DNA from: Thioalkalivibrio versutus
GTDB taxonomy: Bacteria > Pseudomonadota > Gammaproteobacteria > Ectothiorhodospirales > Ectothiorhodospiraceae
Assembly: GCF_001999325.1 (NCBI RefSeq)
Contig: NZ_MVAR01000005.1
Span: 119,643 to 183,642, forward strand
DNA: 64,000 bases
Direction of reading: 5' to 3'
Position numbers and translations under genes: made by a program. The notes below the pieces were generated by a model. It saw nothing but the letters and a program-made list of their open reading frames with translations. It was not told the origin of the DNA and did not search any database. Below are positions 18,740-27,603 of the stretch, piece after piece (position 1 is the stretch's first letter; each line of letters begins with the position of its first letter).

Positions 18740-19234
18740 TCACTTGTCCCGCCGTGCGCGGAAGAAACGGCGCAGTCGCTCTCCGGCCACGTCCCCGAGC
18801 ACTCCGCCTGTCACATCGACCCGGTGGTTGTGCGCAGGGTGGTCGAACAACTCCAGGGCGCCTCCGGCGGCCCCGGTGCGGGGGTCGCTGGCACCGAACA
18901 CCACGCGCGCTAACCGGGCGTGGATCATCGCGCCGGCACACATGCTGCAGGGTTCAAGGGTCACGTAGAGCGTCACACCCGGGAGCCGGTAGTTCTCCAG
19001 GCGCTCACCGGCGGCCCGGAGCGCCCGGATTTCGGCGTGCGCGGTCGGGTCGTGCAGCCCGATCGGCGCGTTGTGGCTGGCCGCCAGGCATGTGCCATCG
19101 GCGGCCACCAGCACCGCCCCCACCGGGACCTCGCCGACCTGTGCCGCTTGTTCGGCCTGTTCCAGGGCCTTCTCCATCCAGTAGTCATCGGCCCCTGCGT
19201 GATCCGGCGCGGGGCCGGCGCCGCTAGGATCCAT
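18740..19234 (-). CDS. tadA: tRNA-specific adenosine deaminase TadA
   Basis: This protein has about 164 residues. It converts A34 to inosine in tRNA-Arg(ACG). The cytidine-deaminase zinc motifs are intact: TAHAEIRAL with the metal His and catalytic Glu, and PCSMCAGAM with the two Cys ligands. VFGASDPRTGAAGG follows as usual. ATG 19234 is preferred because the sequence upstream in the longer frame (from 19279) falls inside the peroxidase gene. The start overlaps the end of that gene by 11 bp, indicating coupling. Confidence 0.95.
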   Translation of the reverse strand: MDPSGAGPAPDHAGADDYWMEKALEQAEQAAQVGEVPVGAVLVAADGTCLAASHNAPIGLHDPTAHAEIRALRAAGERLENYRLPGVTLYVTLEPCSMCAGAMIHARLARVVFGASDPRTGAAGGALELFDHPAHNHRVDVTGGVLGDVAGERLRRFFRARRDK

Positions 19235-19733
19235 TCGCCGCGCTCGGGTGTGGTTCGTCCAGCGCCGCCTCGATCGCACGGGTCAGATCAGCCGGCTTTT
19301 TCTGCGGGGCGAAGCGGTCGATCACGCGGCCGTCGCGCCCGACCAGAAACTTGGTGAAGTTCCACTTGATGCCCCGGGTGCCGAGCGCCCCGGGCGCCTG
19401 GTCCTTCAGATGCCGGTACAGGGGATGCGCCGCATCCCCATTCACCTCGATTCGGGCGAACACCGGGAACGACACTCCGAAGCGCAGCCCGCAGGCGCGG
19501 ATCTGGTCGGCATCCCCGGGCTCCTGCCCGCCGAACTGGTTGCATGGAAACCCCAGCACCCGGAATCCACGCTCGGCATAGCGCTCCTGCAGCGCCTGCA
19601 GGCCCTCGTACTGCGGCGTGAACCCGCACTCGCTGGCCACGTTGACGATCAGCAGGACATCCCCGCGCCAGGCCGCCAGTGGCTGTTCTTCGCCGTCCGG
19701 AAGCGGCGCGGCAAAGTCAAAGACATCGTTCAT
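19224..19733 (-). CDS. Glutathione peroxidase family protein (cysteine type)
   Basis: This 169-residue thioredoxin-fold peroxidase has the peroxidatic cysteine in NVASECGFTPQY where selenoproteins carry Sec, FPCNQFGGQEPG with the active-site Gln and a second Cys, and WNFTKFLVGRDG with the active-site Trp. It reduces hydroperoxides and, like most bacterial Cys-type members (BtuE-like), may accept thioredoxin rather than glutathione; that preference is not readable here. No signal peptide, so cytoplasmic. The stop overlaps tadA and its start overlaps the end of the ABC auxiliary lipoprotein gene by 4 bp, placing it in the same transcript as the Mla-type transporter. Confidence 0.92.
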   Translation of the reverse strand: MNDVFDFAAPLPDGEEQPLAAWRGDVLLIVNVASECGFTPQYEGLQALQERYAERGFRVLGFPCNQFGGQEPGDADQIRACGLRFGVSFPVFARIEVNGDAAHPLYRHLKDQAPGALGTRGIKWNFTKFLVGRDGRVIDRFAPQKKPADLTRAIEAALDEPHPSAANGS

Positions 19734-20401
19734 TCGTCGCCCGCCCGTTCCGCCTCGCGGAGCAGTTCGTCTTCCAGCCCGGCCAGCACCTCCGCGGTCG
19801 CCTGCGACAGCGCCGCCACCAGGCGCGAGGCCGAACGGCGGTTGATGCTGCGCTCGGCCTCCATGTGGGCCAGGCGGGCGTGCTCGGCAAAGCGCAGCTG
19901 GGTGCGCAGGCCTACACGACCGACCCCGCGCACCGGGTCATCGGGACCCACCTCGCCCAGCTCTTCCAGATTCGCGGTATCGAGATCGCCATACAGGGCC
20001 GTCACCAGGATGTGCAATTGCACGGCCGGACGCCCCTGCGCGCGCGCAGCGGAGGCGTTGTCGACCAGCTCGATGGCCGCCCCGTGGCGCGTCCAGCGTT
20101 CCCGCAGCAGCTGCTCGACCTGCTCCGCCGGCGCCAGGAACCATTCGTTGTAGTAGTCCGACTCGTAGCGGTGATCTCCCAGTCGGTAGACCAGCCCCTT
20201 CCCGCCATACGCCGGCGCCACCCGCACCGACCCCAGCTCCACGGCCAGCGGTTCGCTCGTCTCGGCCATTCGCGGGGCCGGATCGGCCGGGAGTTCCAGC
20301 AGGAACCACGCGCGGTCCACTGCATCGCGCTCGGGAATCAGCGTGCAGCCGCCCAGCGTCCAGGCCATCAGTAGAAGCGCGGGAAGGGTCCATCGGGTCA
20401 T
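19730..20401 (-). CDS. ABC-type transport auxiliary lipoprotein (PqiC-like)
   Basis: This protein has about 223 residues with a lipobox in LPALLLMAWTLGGCTLIP. The ABC_trans_aux (PqiC/YmbA) domain follows, with AWFLLELPADPAP, GSVRVAPAYGGKGLVYRLGD and YESDYYNEWFLAPAEQVEQLL. In PqiABC systems this lipoprotein docks at the outer membrane under the MCE protein tunnel. Here it is the last gene of a mlaE-mlaF-mlaD-lipoprotein operon, which supports the same role. The ATG at 20401 is the only start giving the signal sequence. Confidence 0.85.
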   Translation of the reverse strand: MTRWTLPALLLMAWTLGGCTLIPERDAVDRAWFLLELPADPAPRMAETSEPLAVELGSVRVAPAYGGKGLVYRLGDHRYESDYYNEWFLAPAEQVEQLLRERWTRHGAAIELVDNASAARAQGRPAVQLHILVTALYGDLDTANLEELGEVGPDDPVRGVGRVGLRTQLRFAEHARLAHMEAERSINRRSASRLVAALSQATAEVLAGLEDELLREAERAGDE

Positions 20402-20405
20402 CGGT

Positions 20406-21419
20406 TTACTCCTCGTCCATCGAACTGCGCGGCGGCGGGGCACCGAACAGCGCACCTCCGGGATTGCGGCGAACATCGTCCGACAGGCTGCGCAAGCCGG
20501 TGATCGTAGCCTGCAGCTCGTCCAGAGTCTCCAGCAACTTGCTCTCGCTGACGTCCATCCCCCGGTCCAGTCGCTCCACCATGGCATCCATCCGGTCCAC
20601 CAGGCGCCCGACATCGGCCGCCTCGGCGGTCTCGCGCAATTCGCGCAGCGCGGCGCGGGTCTCGCGGGGCAGGGCCTGGGTATCCGGATGCTCGACCAGA
20701 CGCTCGACCGACTCCATCACCCGGGTCGCCGTGCGGGTCGTGGTCTTCAGTTCGTCGATCATTTCATCGGCCTGCTCCGCCAGGCGCCCGGTATCCAGTT
20801 CGTTAAGCGTGGTATCCACGGTCACCAAGAGGTTGGTCAGGTTGTCCACGACGCCCTCGATATCCAGCTCGTCGATGCGCTTGAGCAGGTTCTCCGCGTA
20901 TTCGAGGAACTGCATTGCGGTGCTGGGCGCAGACGGCACATAGATCGAGTGTGGCTCCCAGTCATGGGCTAGTGGCGGATGGGTTCCCGGCTCGGAGAAA
21001 TCCGTCTCCAGGTAGCTCATGCCGGTGATTCCCTGTGCCGCCATGCGCACGCGCAGCCCGGCCTCGACCAGATTCTCGAGAATACGGGTCTCGAACTCGC
21101 CTTCCCGCGCACTGGCGGCAAAGCGGTCCGGGTACAGCCGCGCCCGCACCATCACGTAGCGCCGGCGATCACGCGGGCGCACATCGGATTCGTAGACCAC
21201 CGAGGTAAAGGTCAGGTCGGTCACCTCGCCGATGTTCACGCCGCGAAACTTGACCGGCGCCCCGATCTCCAGGCCCTGGATCGAGGAATCCATGTAGGTC
21301 TCGATCTGGATGGACGGGCGCAGCAGATTGCCCGCCGTCAGGATCAGCAACGCCGCCACCAGGGCCGCCAGCCCGCCGAGGATGAACAACCCCAGTCGGA
21401 AATGATGTCGGGCACTCAT
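20406..21419 (-). CDS. MlaD/MCE-family lipid transport substrate-binding protein
   Basis: This protein has about 337 residues. It has one N-terminal membrane anchor (FRLGLFILGGLAALVAALLIL) and one MCE domain (RGVNIGEVTDLTF, AAQGITGMSYLETDFSEPG). A long C-terminal helical region rich in heptads (LTNLLVTVDTTLNELDTG onwards, ending in MDAMVERLDRGMDVSESKL) follows. MCE proteins form hexamers that bind phospholipid or other lipids in the periplasm. The long helical tail, absent from short MlaD of E. coli, resembles the needle-like extensions of PqiB/YebT-type or Pseudomonas proteins. The ATG overlaps the mlaF stop by 4 bp. Confidence 0.88.
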   Translation of the reverse strand: MSARHHFRLGLFILGGLAALVAALLILTAGNLLRPSIQIETYMDSSIQGLEIGAPVKFRGVNIGEVTDLTFTSVVYESDVRPRDRRRYVMVRARLYPDRFAASAREGEFETRILENLVEAGLRVRMAAQGITGMSYLETDFSEPGTHPPLAHDWEPHSIYVPSAPSTAMQFLEYAENLLKRIDELDIEGVVDNLTNLLVTVDTTLNELDTGRLAEQADEMIDELKTTTRTATRVMESVERLVEHPDTQALPRETRAALRELRETAEAADVGRLVDRMDAMVERLDRGMDVSESKLLETLDELQATITGLRSLSDDVRRNPGGALFGAPPPRSSMDEE

Positions 21420-22219
21420 GCGGACCTCTCTTGGTCGGAATCCGTCCGCCGCAGGAAGCGCTGCACCCACGGATGATCTGATGTGTCACGCAGGGTGGCC
21501 GGGTCGCCCTCGGCGGCAATCCCCTTACTCTCCTTGTCGAGCATAATCACCCGGTCGGCAATCGCAAAAATACTGGCCAGTTCGTGACTCACGATCACGA
21601 TGGTCATGCCCAGGGTCCGGGCCAGGCGCTGGATCAGCCGATCCAGGTCCGCCGAGGTGATCGGGTCGAGGCCCGCAGAGGGCTCGTCCAGGAACAGGAC
21701 CTCCGGGTCCAGCACCATGGCGCGGGCGATGGCCGCGCGTTTCTGCATGCCGCCGCTGATCTCCGAGGGCATGAAATCGGCGAACGCCCCCAGCCCCACC
21801 AATTGCAGACGGGCGCGCGCGACCGCATCCATCGCCTCGCGCGGGAGATCGGTGTGCACCTCCAGTGGCAGGCGCGCGTTCTCCAGCAGCGTCATTGACC
21901 CGAACAGCGCCCCCATCTGGTACATCACCCCGACCCGGCGCAGGATCGCCTCGCGCTGCGCGCCCTCCGCCTCGGTGATATCCGCACCGGCGACCCAGAT
22001 ATGGCCGGCCTGAGGCCGGTAAAGCCCGATCATGTGCTGGAGCAGCGTACTCTTGCCACTACCGGAGCCACCGAGAATCACGAATATCTCGCCCCGGCGC
22101 ACCTCGAAGTTCAGATTGCGCATCAGGACGAGGTCGTCGAAGCCCATGGTCAGCCCGCGAACACGGATGACCACTTCACCTTGCGCGTTATCCGGGTTCG
22201 TCGCGGCCACACCTGTCAT
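21416..22219 (-). CDS. mlaF: MlaF-type lipid ABC transporter ATP-binding protein
   Basis: This 267-residue ABC ATPase has Walker A LGGSGSGKSTLLQHM, the signature ISGGMQKRAAIARAM and Walker B VLFLDEPSAGLDP. The Q-loop region MYQMGALFGSMTLLEN is characteristic of Mla/Ttg2 ATPases. It energises lipid movement between the inner membrane and the MCE protein. It lies between the permease (3 bp gap) and the MCE gene (4 bp overlap). Specificity (phospholipid import or export) cannot be read from the sequence. Confidence 0.93.
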   Translation of the reverse strand: MTGVAATNPDNAQGEVVIRVRGLTMGFDDLVLMRNLNFEVRRGEIFVILGGSGSGKSTLLQHMIGLYRPQAGHIWVAGADITEAEGAQREAILRRVGVMYQMGALFGSMTLLENARLPLEVHTDLPREAMDAVARARLQLVGLGAFADFMPSEISGGMQKRAAIARAMVLDPEVLFLDEPSAGLDPITSADLDRLIQRLARTLGMTIVIVSHELASIFAIADRVIMLDKESKGIAAEGDPATLRDTSDHPWVQRFLRRTDSDQERSA

Positions 22220-22222
22220 CCC

Positions 22223-23371
22223 TCAGACCCCCAGGTGGTAGAACAGCACGGCGAAGACGCCATCCAGCACCACGATGAGGATGATGGACGTGACCACCGC
22301 GCTGGTGGTCGAAAGCCCCACCGAGGCGGCCCCGCTGCCAGTCTGCAATCCGCGCAGGCAGCCGACCGTGGCGACCACCAGGCCGAACACCACCGCCTTG
22401 ACCAGCCCGGAAAACAGGTCCGAAAGTGACAGCGCGGACGTCACCTGATTGAAGAACGCCACCCAGGGGATGCCGAAGCCCTGCATCACCACCGCAGCGC
22501 CGATCAGCCCGATCATGTTCGCGTACAGGGCCAGCAACGGCGCAACCAGCAACCCCGCGAGCACCTTCGGCAACACAAGAAAACGCACCGGATCCAGCCC
22601 CATTGTCTTCAGGGCGTTGACCTCTTCGTTCACCTTCATCGTGCCGATCTCGGCCGCGAAGGCGGCCCCCGAGCGGCCCGCCAGCAGGATCGCCATCATC
22701 AACGGCCCCAGTTCTCGGAACAGCGAGACCGCCACCAGGTTGGCGACGAAGATCTCGCCCCCGAACTGGCGCATCGCGATCGCCGACTGGAACGCCAGGA
22801 TCACGCCCAGCAGGAAGGCAATCAGCGAGACGATTGGCAGGGCCTGGAAGCCCGCCGCCTCCGCCACCCGCAGGGTATCGCCCCAACGCACCTGACGCGG
22901 GTGGCGCAGGGCACTGCCGACGGCCTGGGTCAGCTCGCCGACAAAGCTGAACTGCGAGTGCGCCGCACGCCCCACCCGGTCCACGCCGTCCATCCACCCC
23001 TGCCACCAACCGCGCCCGTCCGCAGCCCGAGCCGGCTCGACCGCATCCAGCTCCCGATAGGGGGCAAGCTGCTCCTCGACCATGCGGCTCATACCCTCGA
23101 ACTGGACCTCGGCGTCTGCGCGCGCGAAGTCTTGCTCCAGCGCATGCAGCAACGCCGCCCCCGCCCCGTCGCAGTACTCGACGCCCCGCAGGTCAACCAG
23201 CACCGCACCCGCCGCCTGCTGCCCCAGATCGCGGGCGCGGCGCCGCAGCGGGCCCCAGTGTTGCTCCACGGCATGCACGTCCAGCCGCCCCGACAGGCGC
23301 AGCCGGGGTGCGGGATCGACTGTGGCATCATATTCGAACGGGGGTTCCGCACTGGCGGCCGTGGAATCCAT
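22223..23371 (-). CDS. mlaE: MlaE-type ABC permease with fused N-terminal STAS domain
   Basis: This protein has about 382 residues. Residues 15-105 form a STAS (MlaB-like) domain, with LSGRLDVHAV and VLVDLRGVEYCDGAGAALLHAL. A linker is followed by the MlaE permease, with SLIAFLLGVILAFQSAIAMRQ, FRELGPLMMAILLAGRSGAAF and AEIGTMKVNEEVNALKTMGL. The fusion explains why no separate mlaB exists in the operon. STAS partners bind the ATPase and control its activity. ATG 23371 fits the domain start; the frame continues open far upstream but that part lies antisense to moxR. It is divergent from moxR with about 124 bp between. Confidence 0.92.
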   Translation of the reverse strand: MDSTAASAEPPFEYDATVDPAPRLRLSGRLDVHAVEQHWGPLRRRARDLGQQAAGAVLVDLRGVEYCDGAGAALLHALEQDFARADAEVQFEGMSRMVEEQLAPYRELDAVEPARAADGRGWWQGWMDGVDRVGRAAHSQFSFVGELTQAVGSALRHPRQVRWGDTLRVAEAAGFQALPIVSLIAFLLGVILAFQSAIAMRQFGGEIFVANLVAVSLFRELGPLMMAILLAGRSGAAFAAEIGTMKVNEEVNALKTMGLDPVRFLVLPKVLAGLLVAPLLALYANMIGLIGAAVVMQGFGIPWVAFFNQVTSALSLSDLFSGLVKAVVFGLVVATVGCLRGLQTGSGAASVGLSTTSAVVTSIILIVVLDGVFAVLFYHLGV

Positions 23372-23495
23372 CGCGTGACTCGCGGAGAACGAGCCTTCAT
23401 GGTAGCCGCATCCTGGCACCTGGAACCATTCGCCGGTGAAGAACTCTTCAAGGCAGACTGCCAATCCATCCGCCGCAACCAACAACGAGGCTCGA

Positions 23496-24434
23496 ATGTC
23501 ATCGGCCAAGGACGCCCTGCAACAGGTAGAACACGCACTGAACGAGGTCCTCCTTGGCAAACCCGAGCCGGTGCGCCTGGCGCTGGCCTGCCTGCTGGCC
23601 AATGGGCACCTGCTGATCGAGGACGTGCCCGGGGTGGGCAAGACCACCCTGGCCCACGCCCTGGCCCGGGCGATGAACCTCGAGTACCAGCGCGTGCAGT
23701 TCACCAGTGACCTGCTGCCCGGCGATGTCCTCGGCGTCTCCATCTTCGAGCAGGCCAGCGGCCAGTTCCGCTTCCATCCCGGGCCGATCTTCACCCAGGT
23801 CCTGCTCGCCGACGAGATCAACCGCGCGCCCCCGAAAACGCAGAGTGCCCTGCTGGAAGCAATGGAAGAGCGCCAGGCCAGCGTGGAGGGTGCCACCCGC
23901 GAATTGCCGGTGCCGTTTTTCGTCATCGCCACCCAGAATCCGGAGGAGCAGGTTGGCACTCACCCGCTGCCGGAATCCCAGCTCGACCGGTTCCTGATGC
24001 GCATCCAGCTTGGCTACCCGGACGCCGGTGCCGAACGGGCCCTGCTGGAACGCAGCGGTCCCGCCCCCGCGGCCGCACCGGTGGCGGAGAGCCACCCCGC
24101 CCCGCCCAGTCTGGTGGCCCCGCACCAGTTGCGGGAGTGGCAGGACCGGGGGGCCGAAGTCCACGCCGGCGCTGAGGTCCTCGACTATCTCCAGGGCCTG
24201 ATCAGTGCCAGCCGCGACCGAGCGCGCTTCGCCCACGGCCTGTCACCGCGTGCCGGGCTGGGGCTACTGCGGGCGGCCCGGGCCCACGCCTTCCTGGAGG
24301 GCCGTGACTACACGACACCCGACGATATCGCCCACGTATTGCCAGCCGTTGCCGGGCATCGGGTGCGCGCACGCGAGCCGGAGGCCCCCGAACGCACGGT
24401 CGCGCGCCTGATGGAATGCGTCCCGACTCCATGA
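23496..24434 (+). CDS. MoxR-family AAA+ ATPase
   Basis: This 312-residue protein has Walker A EDVPGVGKTTLAHALARAM near residue 46 and Walker B LLADEINRAPPKTQSALLEAM near 103. Sensor 1 is ATQNPEEQVGTHPLPESQLDRF. MoxR ATPases act as chaperone-like factors for assembly of protein or metal complexes and are usually encoded with DUF58 and transglutaminase proteins, as here. ATG 23496 follows ACGAGG with 5-6 bp spacing. It is the first gene of a three-gene operon with ATGA overlaps throughout. The client is not known. Confidence 0.93.
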   Translation: MSSAKDALQQVEHALNEVLLGKPEPVRLALACLLANGHLLIEDVPGVGKTTLAHALARAMNLEYQRVQFTSDLLPGDVLGVSIFEQASGQFRFHPGPIFTQVLLADEINRAPPKTQSALLEAMEERQASVEGATRELPVPFFVIATQNPEEQVGTHPLPESQLDRFLMRIQLGYPDAGAERALLERSGPAPAAAPVAESHPAPPSLVAPHQLREWQDRGAEVHAGAEVLDYLQGLISASRDRARFAHGLSPRAGLGLLRAARAHAFLEGRDYTTPDDIAHVLPAVAGHRVRAREPEAPERTVARLMECVPTP

Positions 24435-25438
24435 CCGGCCCCGCTCGCTCGCGCGGCCGCATGGCCCGCCTGCGCGACGATGCCATCCGCTGGATCACCC
24501 GGCGCCACGCACACGATGGCGACCAGGCGCACCTCGGGCGCGACCGCATCTACATCCTGCCCACGCGTGCCGGGTACACCCTATTCGGCATCATCCTGGT
24601 GATGCTCCTGGGGTCGATCAACTACTCCAACAACATGGCGTTCCTGCTGACCTTCCTGCTGGTGGGCATCGGCCATAACGCCATGTGGTACACCCATCGC
24701 AACCTGCTGGGTCTGCAGGTCTCCACCCTGCCCGTCCCTGCGGTATTTGCCGGTCAACCGCTGACCCTCCCGCTACGCCTGAGCGAGACCGCTGGACGGG
24801 CCCGCGAGGCCCTGGTCCTGCGCATCGGGACGCACTCCAGCGCCCCTTTCCCGGTCCCGGCACAGGGGACCCATACCGCAAAGCTGGAACTGCCCGGACT
24901 CGCACGCGGCGTTTACCGCCTGCCACGCCAGCGGCTGGACACACGCTACCCGCTGGGCATCCTGGAGGTCTGGAGCTGGCTGACCCTGGCGCCGGAGATC
25001 GTGGTCTACCCGGCGCCGATCGATCCGGGACACACCACCGGGGACGATGGCGAAGAAGCCGCAGGGGCGCACGACCGGCGCGAGGGCGATGCGCCCGATC
25101 AGATCCGCCCCTACCGCGCGGGCGATCCACCCGGTCGCATCGTCTGGAAGGCCTTCGCCCGCAGCGGCAAGCTGCATGTCCGTGAATTCGCCAGCGGCCA
25201 GGGTGATCGCCTGTGGCTGGAATGGGGGGCCATGCCCGCCTCCGATACCGAGACCCGCCTGTCCATGCTGTGCCATCAGGTACTCGCGGCCCATGCCGAG
25301 GGCCGCGTCTTCGGCCTGCGCCTGCCCGACCAGGCCCTGGAGCCGGCCCAGGGAGTGATTCACCGCGATCACTGCCTGCATGCCCTTGCGCGGTTCCGCA
25401 GCACCCCGGTCGAAATGAACCCGGAGCCGGGCCCATGA
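24431..25438 (+). CDS. DUF58 domain membrane protein
   Basis: This protein has about 335 residues. It has a basic N-terminal segment, two adjacent membrane helices (GYTLFGIILVMLLGSINYS and AFLLTFLLVGIGHNAMWY), a beta-rich domain, and the DUF58 motif IRPYRAGDPPGRIVWKAFAR near residues 215-240. The DUF58 region resembles a von Willebrand A-like fold but no MIDAS motif is evident. It is encoded in the constant MoxR-DUF58-transglutaminase order. The ATG overlaps the MoxR stop (ATGA). Confidence 0.88.
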   Translation: MTGPARSRGRMARLRDDAIRWITRRHAHDGDQAHLGRDRIYILPTRAGYTLFGIILVMLLGSINYSNNMAFLLTFLLVGIGHNAMWYTHRNLLGLQVSTLPVPAVFAGQPLTLPLRLSETAGRAREALVLRIGTHSSAPFPVPAQGTHTAKLELPGLARGVYRLPRQRLDTRYPLGILEVWSWLTLAPEIVVYPAPIDPGHTTGDDGEEAAGAHDRREGDAPDQIRPYRAGDPPGRIVWKAFARSGKLHVREFASGQGDRLWLEWGAMPASDTETRLSMLCHQVLAAHAEGRVFGLRLPDQALEPAQGVIHRDHCLHALARFRSTPVEMNPEPGP

Positions 25439-27489
25439 GAGACAAGACCGCCAGGCCTGCAGACCACACGAATCTGCGCGGATTGGAGCTGGCCCTGGTC
25501 GCCCTGCCGGTCGCCGCCCTGCCACACGTCTGGCATCAGCCACCGTGGATCACCGCGCTGGTCGTGCTCGCCATCGCCGCGCGGGCGTGGCTGCTGGGCA
25601 CGGGCCGCCCCGCCCCTTCGCTGGGCGTGATGAGCGTGCTGGCCGTGATCGCCGGTGGCCTGACCTTCGCGCAGTTCGGCACCGTATTCGGCCAGGAGGC
25701 CGGCACCGCGCTGTTGCTGGTGATGATCGCCTTCAAGTTGCTGGAGACCCGCAACCGCCGCGACATCGTGATCGCACTGTTCCTCGGCTACTTCGTGGTG
25801 GTCACCACCTATTTCTTCGACCAATCCATCCTGATCGCGGCCTATTCGCTCCTGGCCACCTGGCTGCTCACCGCCGCACTGATCCAGGTGCATGCCGGAC
25901 GCGTGATCCCCCGCCCGCGCCTCGCGCGGCAGGCGGGCGCCATGCTGCTGCATGCCCTGCCCTTCATGCTGATCCTGTTCTTCGTCTTCCCGCGCGTCGA
26001 GGGTCCGCTGTGGGGCGACCCACAACGCGAGCAGACCGCGCGCACCGGGTTGTCCGGCGAGCTCAATCCCGGCGATATCGCCAACCTGCTGCAGGACGAA
26101 TCGACCGCGCTGCGGGTCGAATTCGACCGCCAGGTGCCGCCCCTGCGGGCGCAATACTGGCGCGCCCTGGTCATGACGGACTTCGATGGCCGGCGCTGGT
26201 CCGCGGACGAGAATCGCTCGGTGATCCAGCCCACGGCCGCCGACACCGACAACCTCATCCGCTACACCGCCACCCTGGAGCCCACGCGGGCGCGCTATCT
26301 GCCGATGCTGGATTACCCAAGTGCCCTGCCCGAGGACGCCGAGCTGCGCGCAAACTACCAGGTCCTACGCGATCGCCCCGTGACCAGCCGCATCCAGTAC
26401 AGCGCCGAGGCCGCCCTGACCACCCCACCCGGAGCGGGCGAACCCACACTGGATCCACAGGAGCGCACCCGCGCATTGCACCTGCCGCCTTCCGCCGCGC
26501 CCCGGTCGCGGGCCGAGGTCGCCCTGTGGCGCGCCACCCACGGAGACGACGATCGCGCCATCATCCAGGCGGCCCTGCAACGGTTCAGCTCCGAGCCATA
26601 CCGCTACACCCTCCAGCCTCCACGACTCGAAGACGATACCACCGACACCTTCCTGTTCGAGACCCAGGCCGGCTACTGCGAGCACTATGCCTCCGCGTTT
26701 GCAGTCCTGATGCGCGCGGCCGATATCCCGACCCGCGTCGTCACCGGCTACCAGGGCGGAGCATGGCAGGCTCGTGGCGAATACCTGCGCCTGCGCAACG
26801 CCGATGCCCACGCCTGGAACGAGGTCTGGCTGGATGGCGAAGGCTGGATCCGGGTCGACCCCACCGCCGCCATCGCACCCGAACGCATCGAACAGGGGCT
26901 GCCCGGGCTGGCCAGCGACACCGGCGAGGAGATACCCGGCTTTCTCCGCCGCGGGGAGGGGCTCTCCTGGCTGCAGCGGGCGCGCTTCGGGATGGACGAC
27001 TGGGGCGACTTCGTACGCTTTCGCTGGGAGAGTTGGGTGCTGGCCTTCGACCCCGAACGCCAGCGCGAGCTGTTCGCTCGCCTCGGGCTGGATTCGCAGG
27101 ACTGGCGCTCGGTCCTGATCGCGCTGGGGGTTGGGTTCGGCTGCCTGGCGCTGATCGCCCTGACCTGGGTAGGGCTGCGCCGGCCGCGCCAGCGGCACGC
27201 GCCCGCCGATCGCGTACTGCAACAACTATCGCGCCGCATCGCGCGCCACGACCGCCGCCTGGAGCGCCAGGCCCACGAGCCTGTGGATGCCTGGTCCCGC
27301 CGCGTCGCACGGGCGCGCCCGGATCTGAGGGAATCCTTGAAGGCCTTCGCAGAGACCTACAACCGCCAGCGTTTCGCCCCGTTGACGCCCGAACAACGCC
27401 GGGAGGATTTGCGTCACCTGCGCAGCCTGCTGTACGCGGTACCGCGCGGGAAGCCGCCCGCGCCCGGACCGGACCCCGTCCAGGCGTAG
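25435..27489 (+). CDS. TgpA-like membrane transglutaminase (DUF3488-TGase-DUF4129)
   Basis: This protein has about 684 residues. Several N-terminal membrane helices (residues 20-190, DUF3488) are followed by a periplasmic transglutaminase core. Its triad is visible: Cys in AGYCEHYASAFAVLMRAA near 411, His in NADAHAWNEVW near 455 and Asp in VDPTAAI near 474. One further helix (VLIALGVGFGCLALIAL) and a cytoplasmic DUF4129 tail follow. TgpA of Pseudomonas aeruginosa is an essential protein of this architecture; its substrate is not settled. The ATG overlaps the DUF58 stop. It ends the operon, with a strong terminator about 35 bp on. Confidence 0.92.
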   Translation: MRDKTARPADHTNLRGLELALVALPVAALPHVWHQPPWITALVVLAIAARAWLLGTGRPAPSLGVMSVLAVIAGGLTFAQFGTVFGQEAGTALLLVMIAFKLLETRNRRDIVIALFLGYFVVVTTYFFDQSILIAAYSLLATWLLTAALIQVHAGRVIPRPRLARQAGAMLLHALPFMLILFFVFPRVEGPLWGDPQREQTARTGLSGELNPGDIANLLQDESTALRVEFDRQVPPLRAQYWRALVMTDFDGRRWSADENRSVIQPTAADTDNLIRYTATLEPTRARYLPMLDYPSALPEDAELRANYQVLRDRPVTSRIQYSAEAALTTPPGAGEPTLDPQERTRALHLPPSAAPRSRAEVALWRATHGDDDRAIIQAALQRFSSEPYRYTLQPPRLEDDTTDTFLFETQAGYCEHYASAFAVLMRAADIPTRVVTGYQGGAWQARGEYLRLRNADAHAWNEVWLDGEGWIRVDPTAAIAPERIEQGLPGLASDTGEEIPGFLRRGEGLSWLQRARFGMDDWGDFVRFRWESWVLAFDPERQRELFARLGLDSQDWRSVLIALGVGFGCLALIALTWVGLRRPRQRHAPADRVLQQLSRRIARHDRRLERQAHEPVDAWSRRVARARPDLRESLKAFAETYNRQRFAPLTPEQRREDLRHLRSLLYAVPRGKPPAPGPDPVQA

Positions 27490-27522
27490 TGCGCGCCCGT
27501 GTTTCCGGCGCCCCAAACGACT

Positions 27523-27561
27523 CGGGGCCGTCCGGTCTGTCTGACCCGGACGGCCCCGTTT
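27523..27561. terminator. Terminator between the TgpA-like gene and iscR
   Basis: A 13 bp perfect stem (CGGGGCCGTCCGG with CCGGACGGCCCCG) with a 10-base loop is followed by TTTCC on the plus strand. It lies between two convergent genes. Its T tract is short, and on the minus strand only AGTCG follows, so it probably serves mainly the plus-strand operon. Confidence 0.75.
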
Positions 27562-27603
27562 CCTGTCCACGATCCGCGTGAGCGAATCGTCCCGCGTGAC
27601 GCC

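Noticed and set aside
23372-23959. An extended N-terminus of MlaE
   Set aside because: The frame is open but reads antisense through moxR; the STAS domain begins right after the ATG at 23371.
25545-27581. A 678-codon frame overlapping the TgpA-like gene
   Set aside because: It is Arg/Pro/Gly-rich noise, while the overlapping frame has a full transglutaminase triad.
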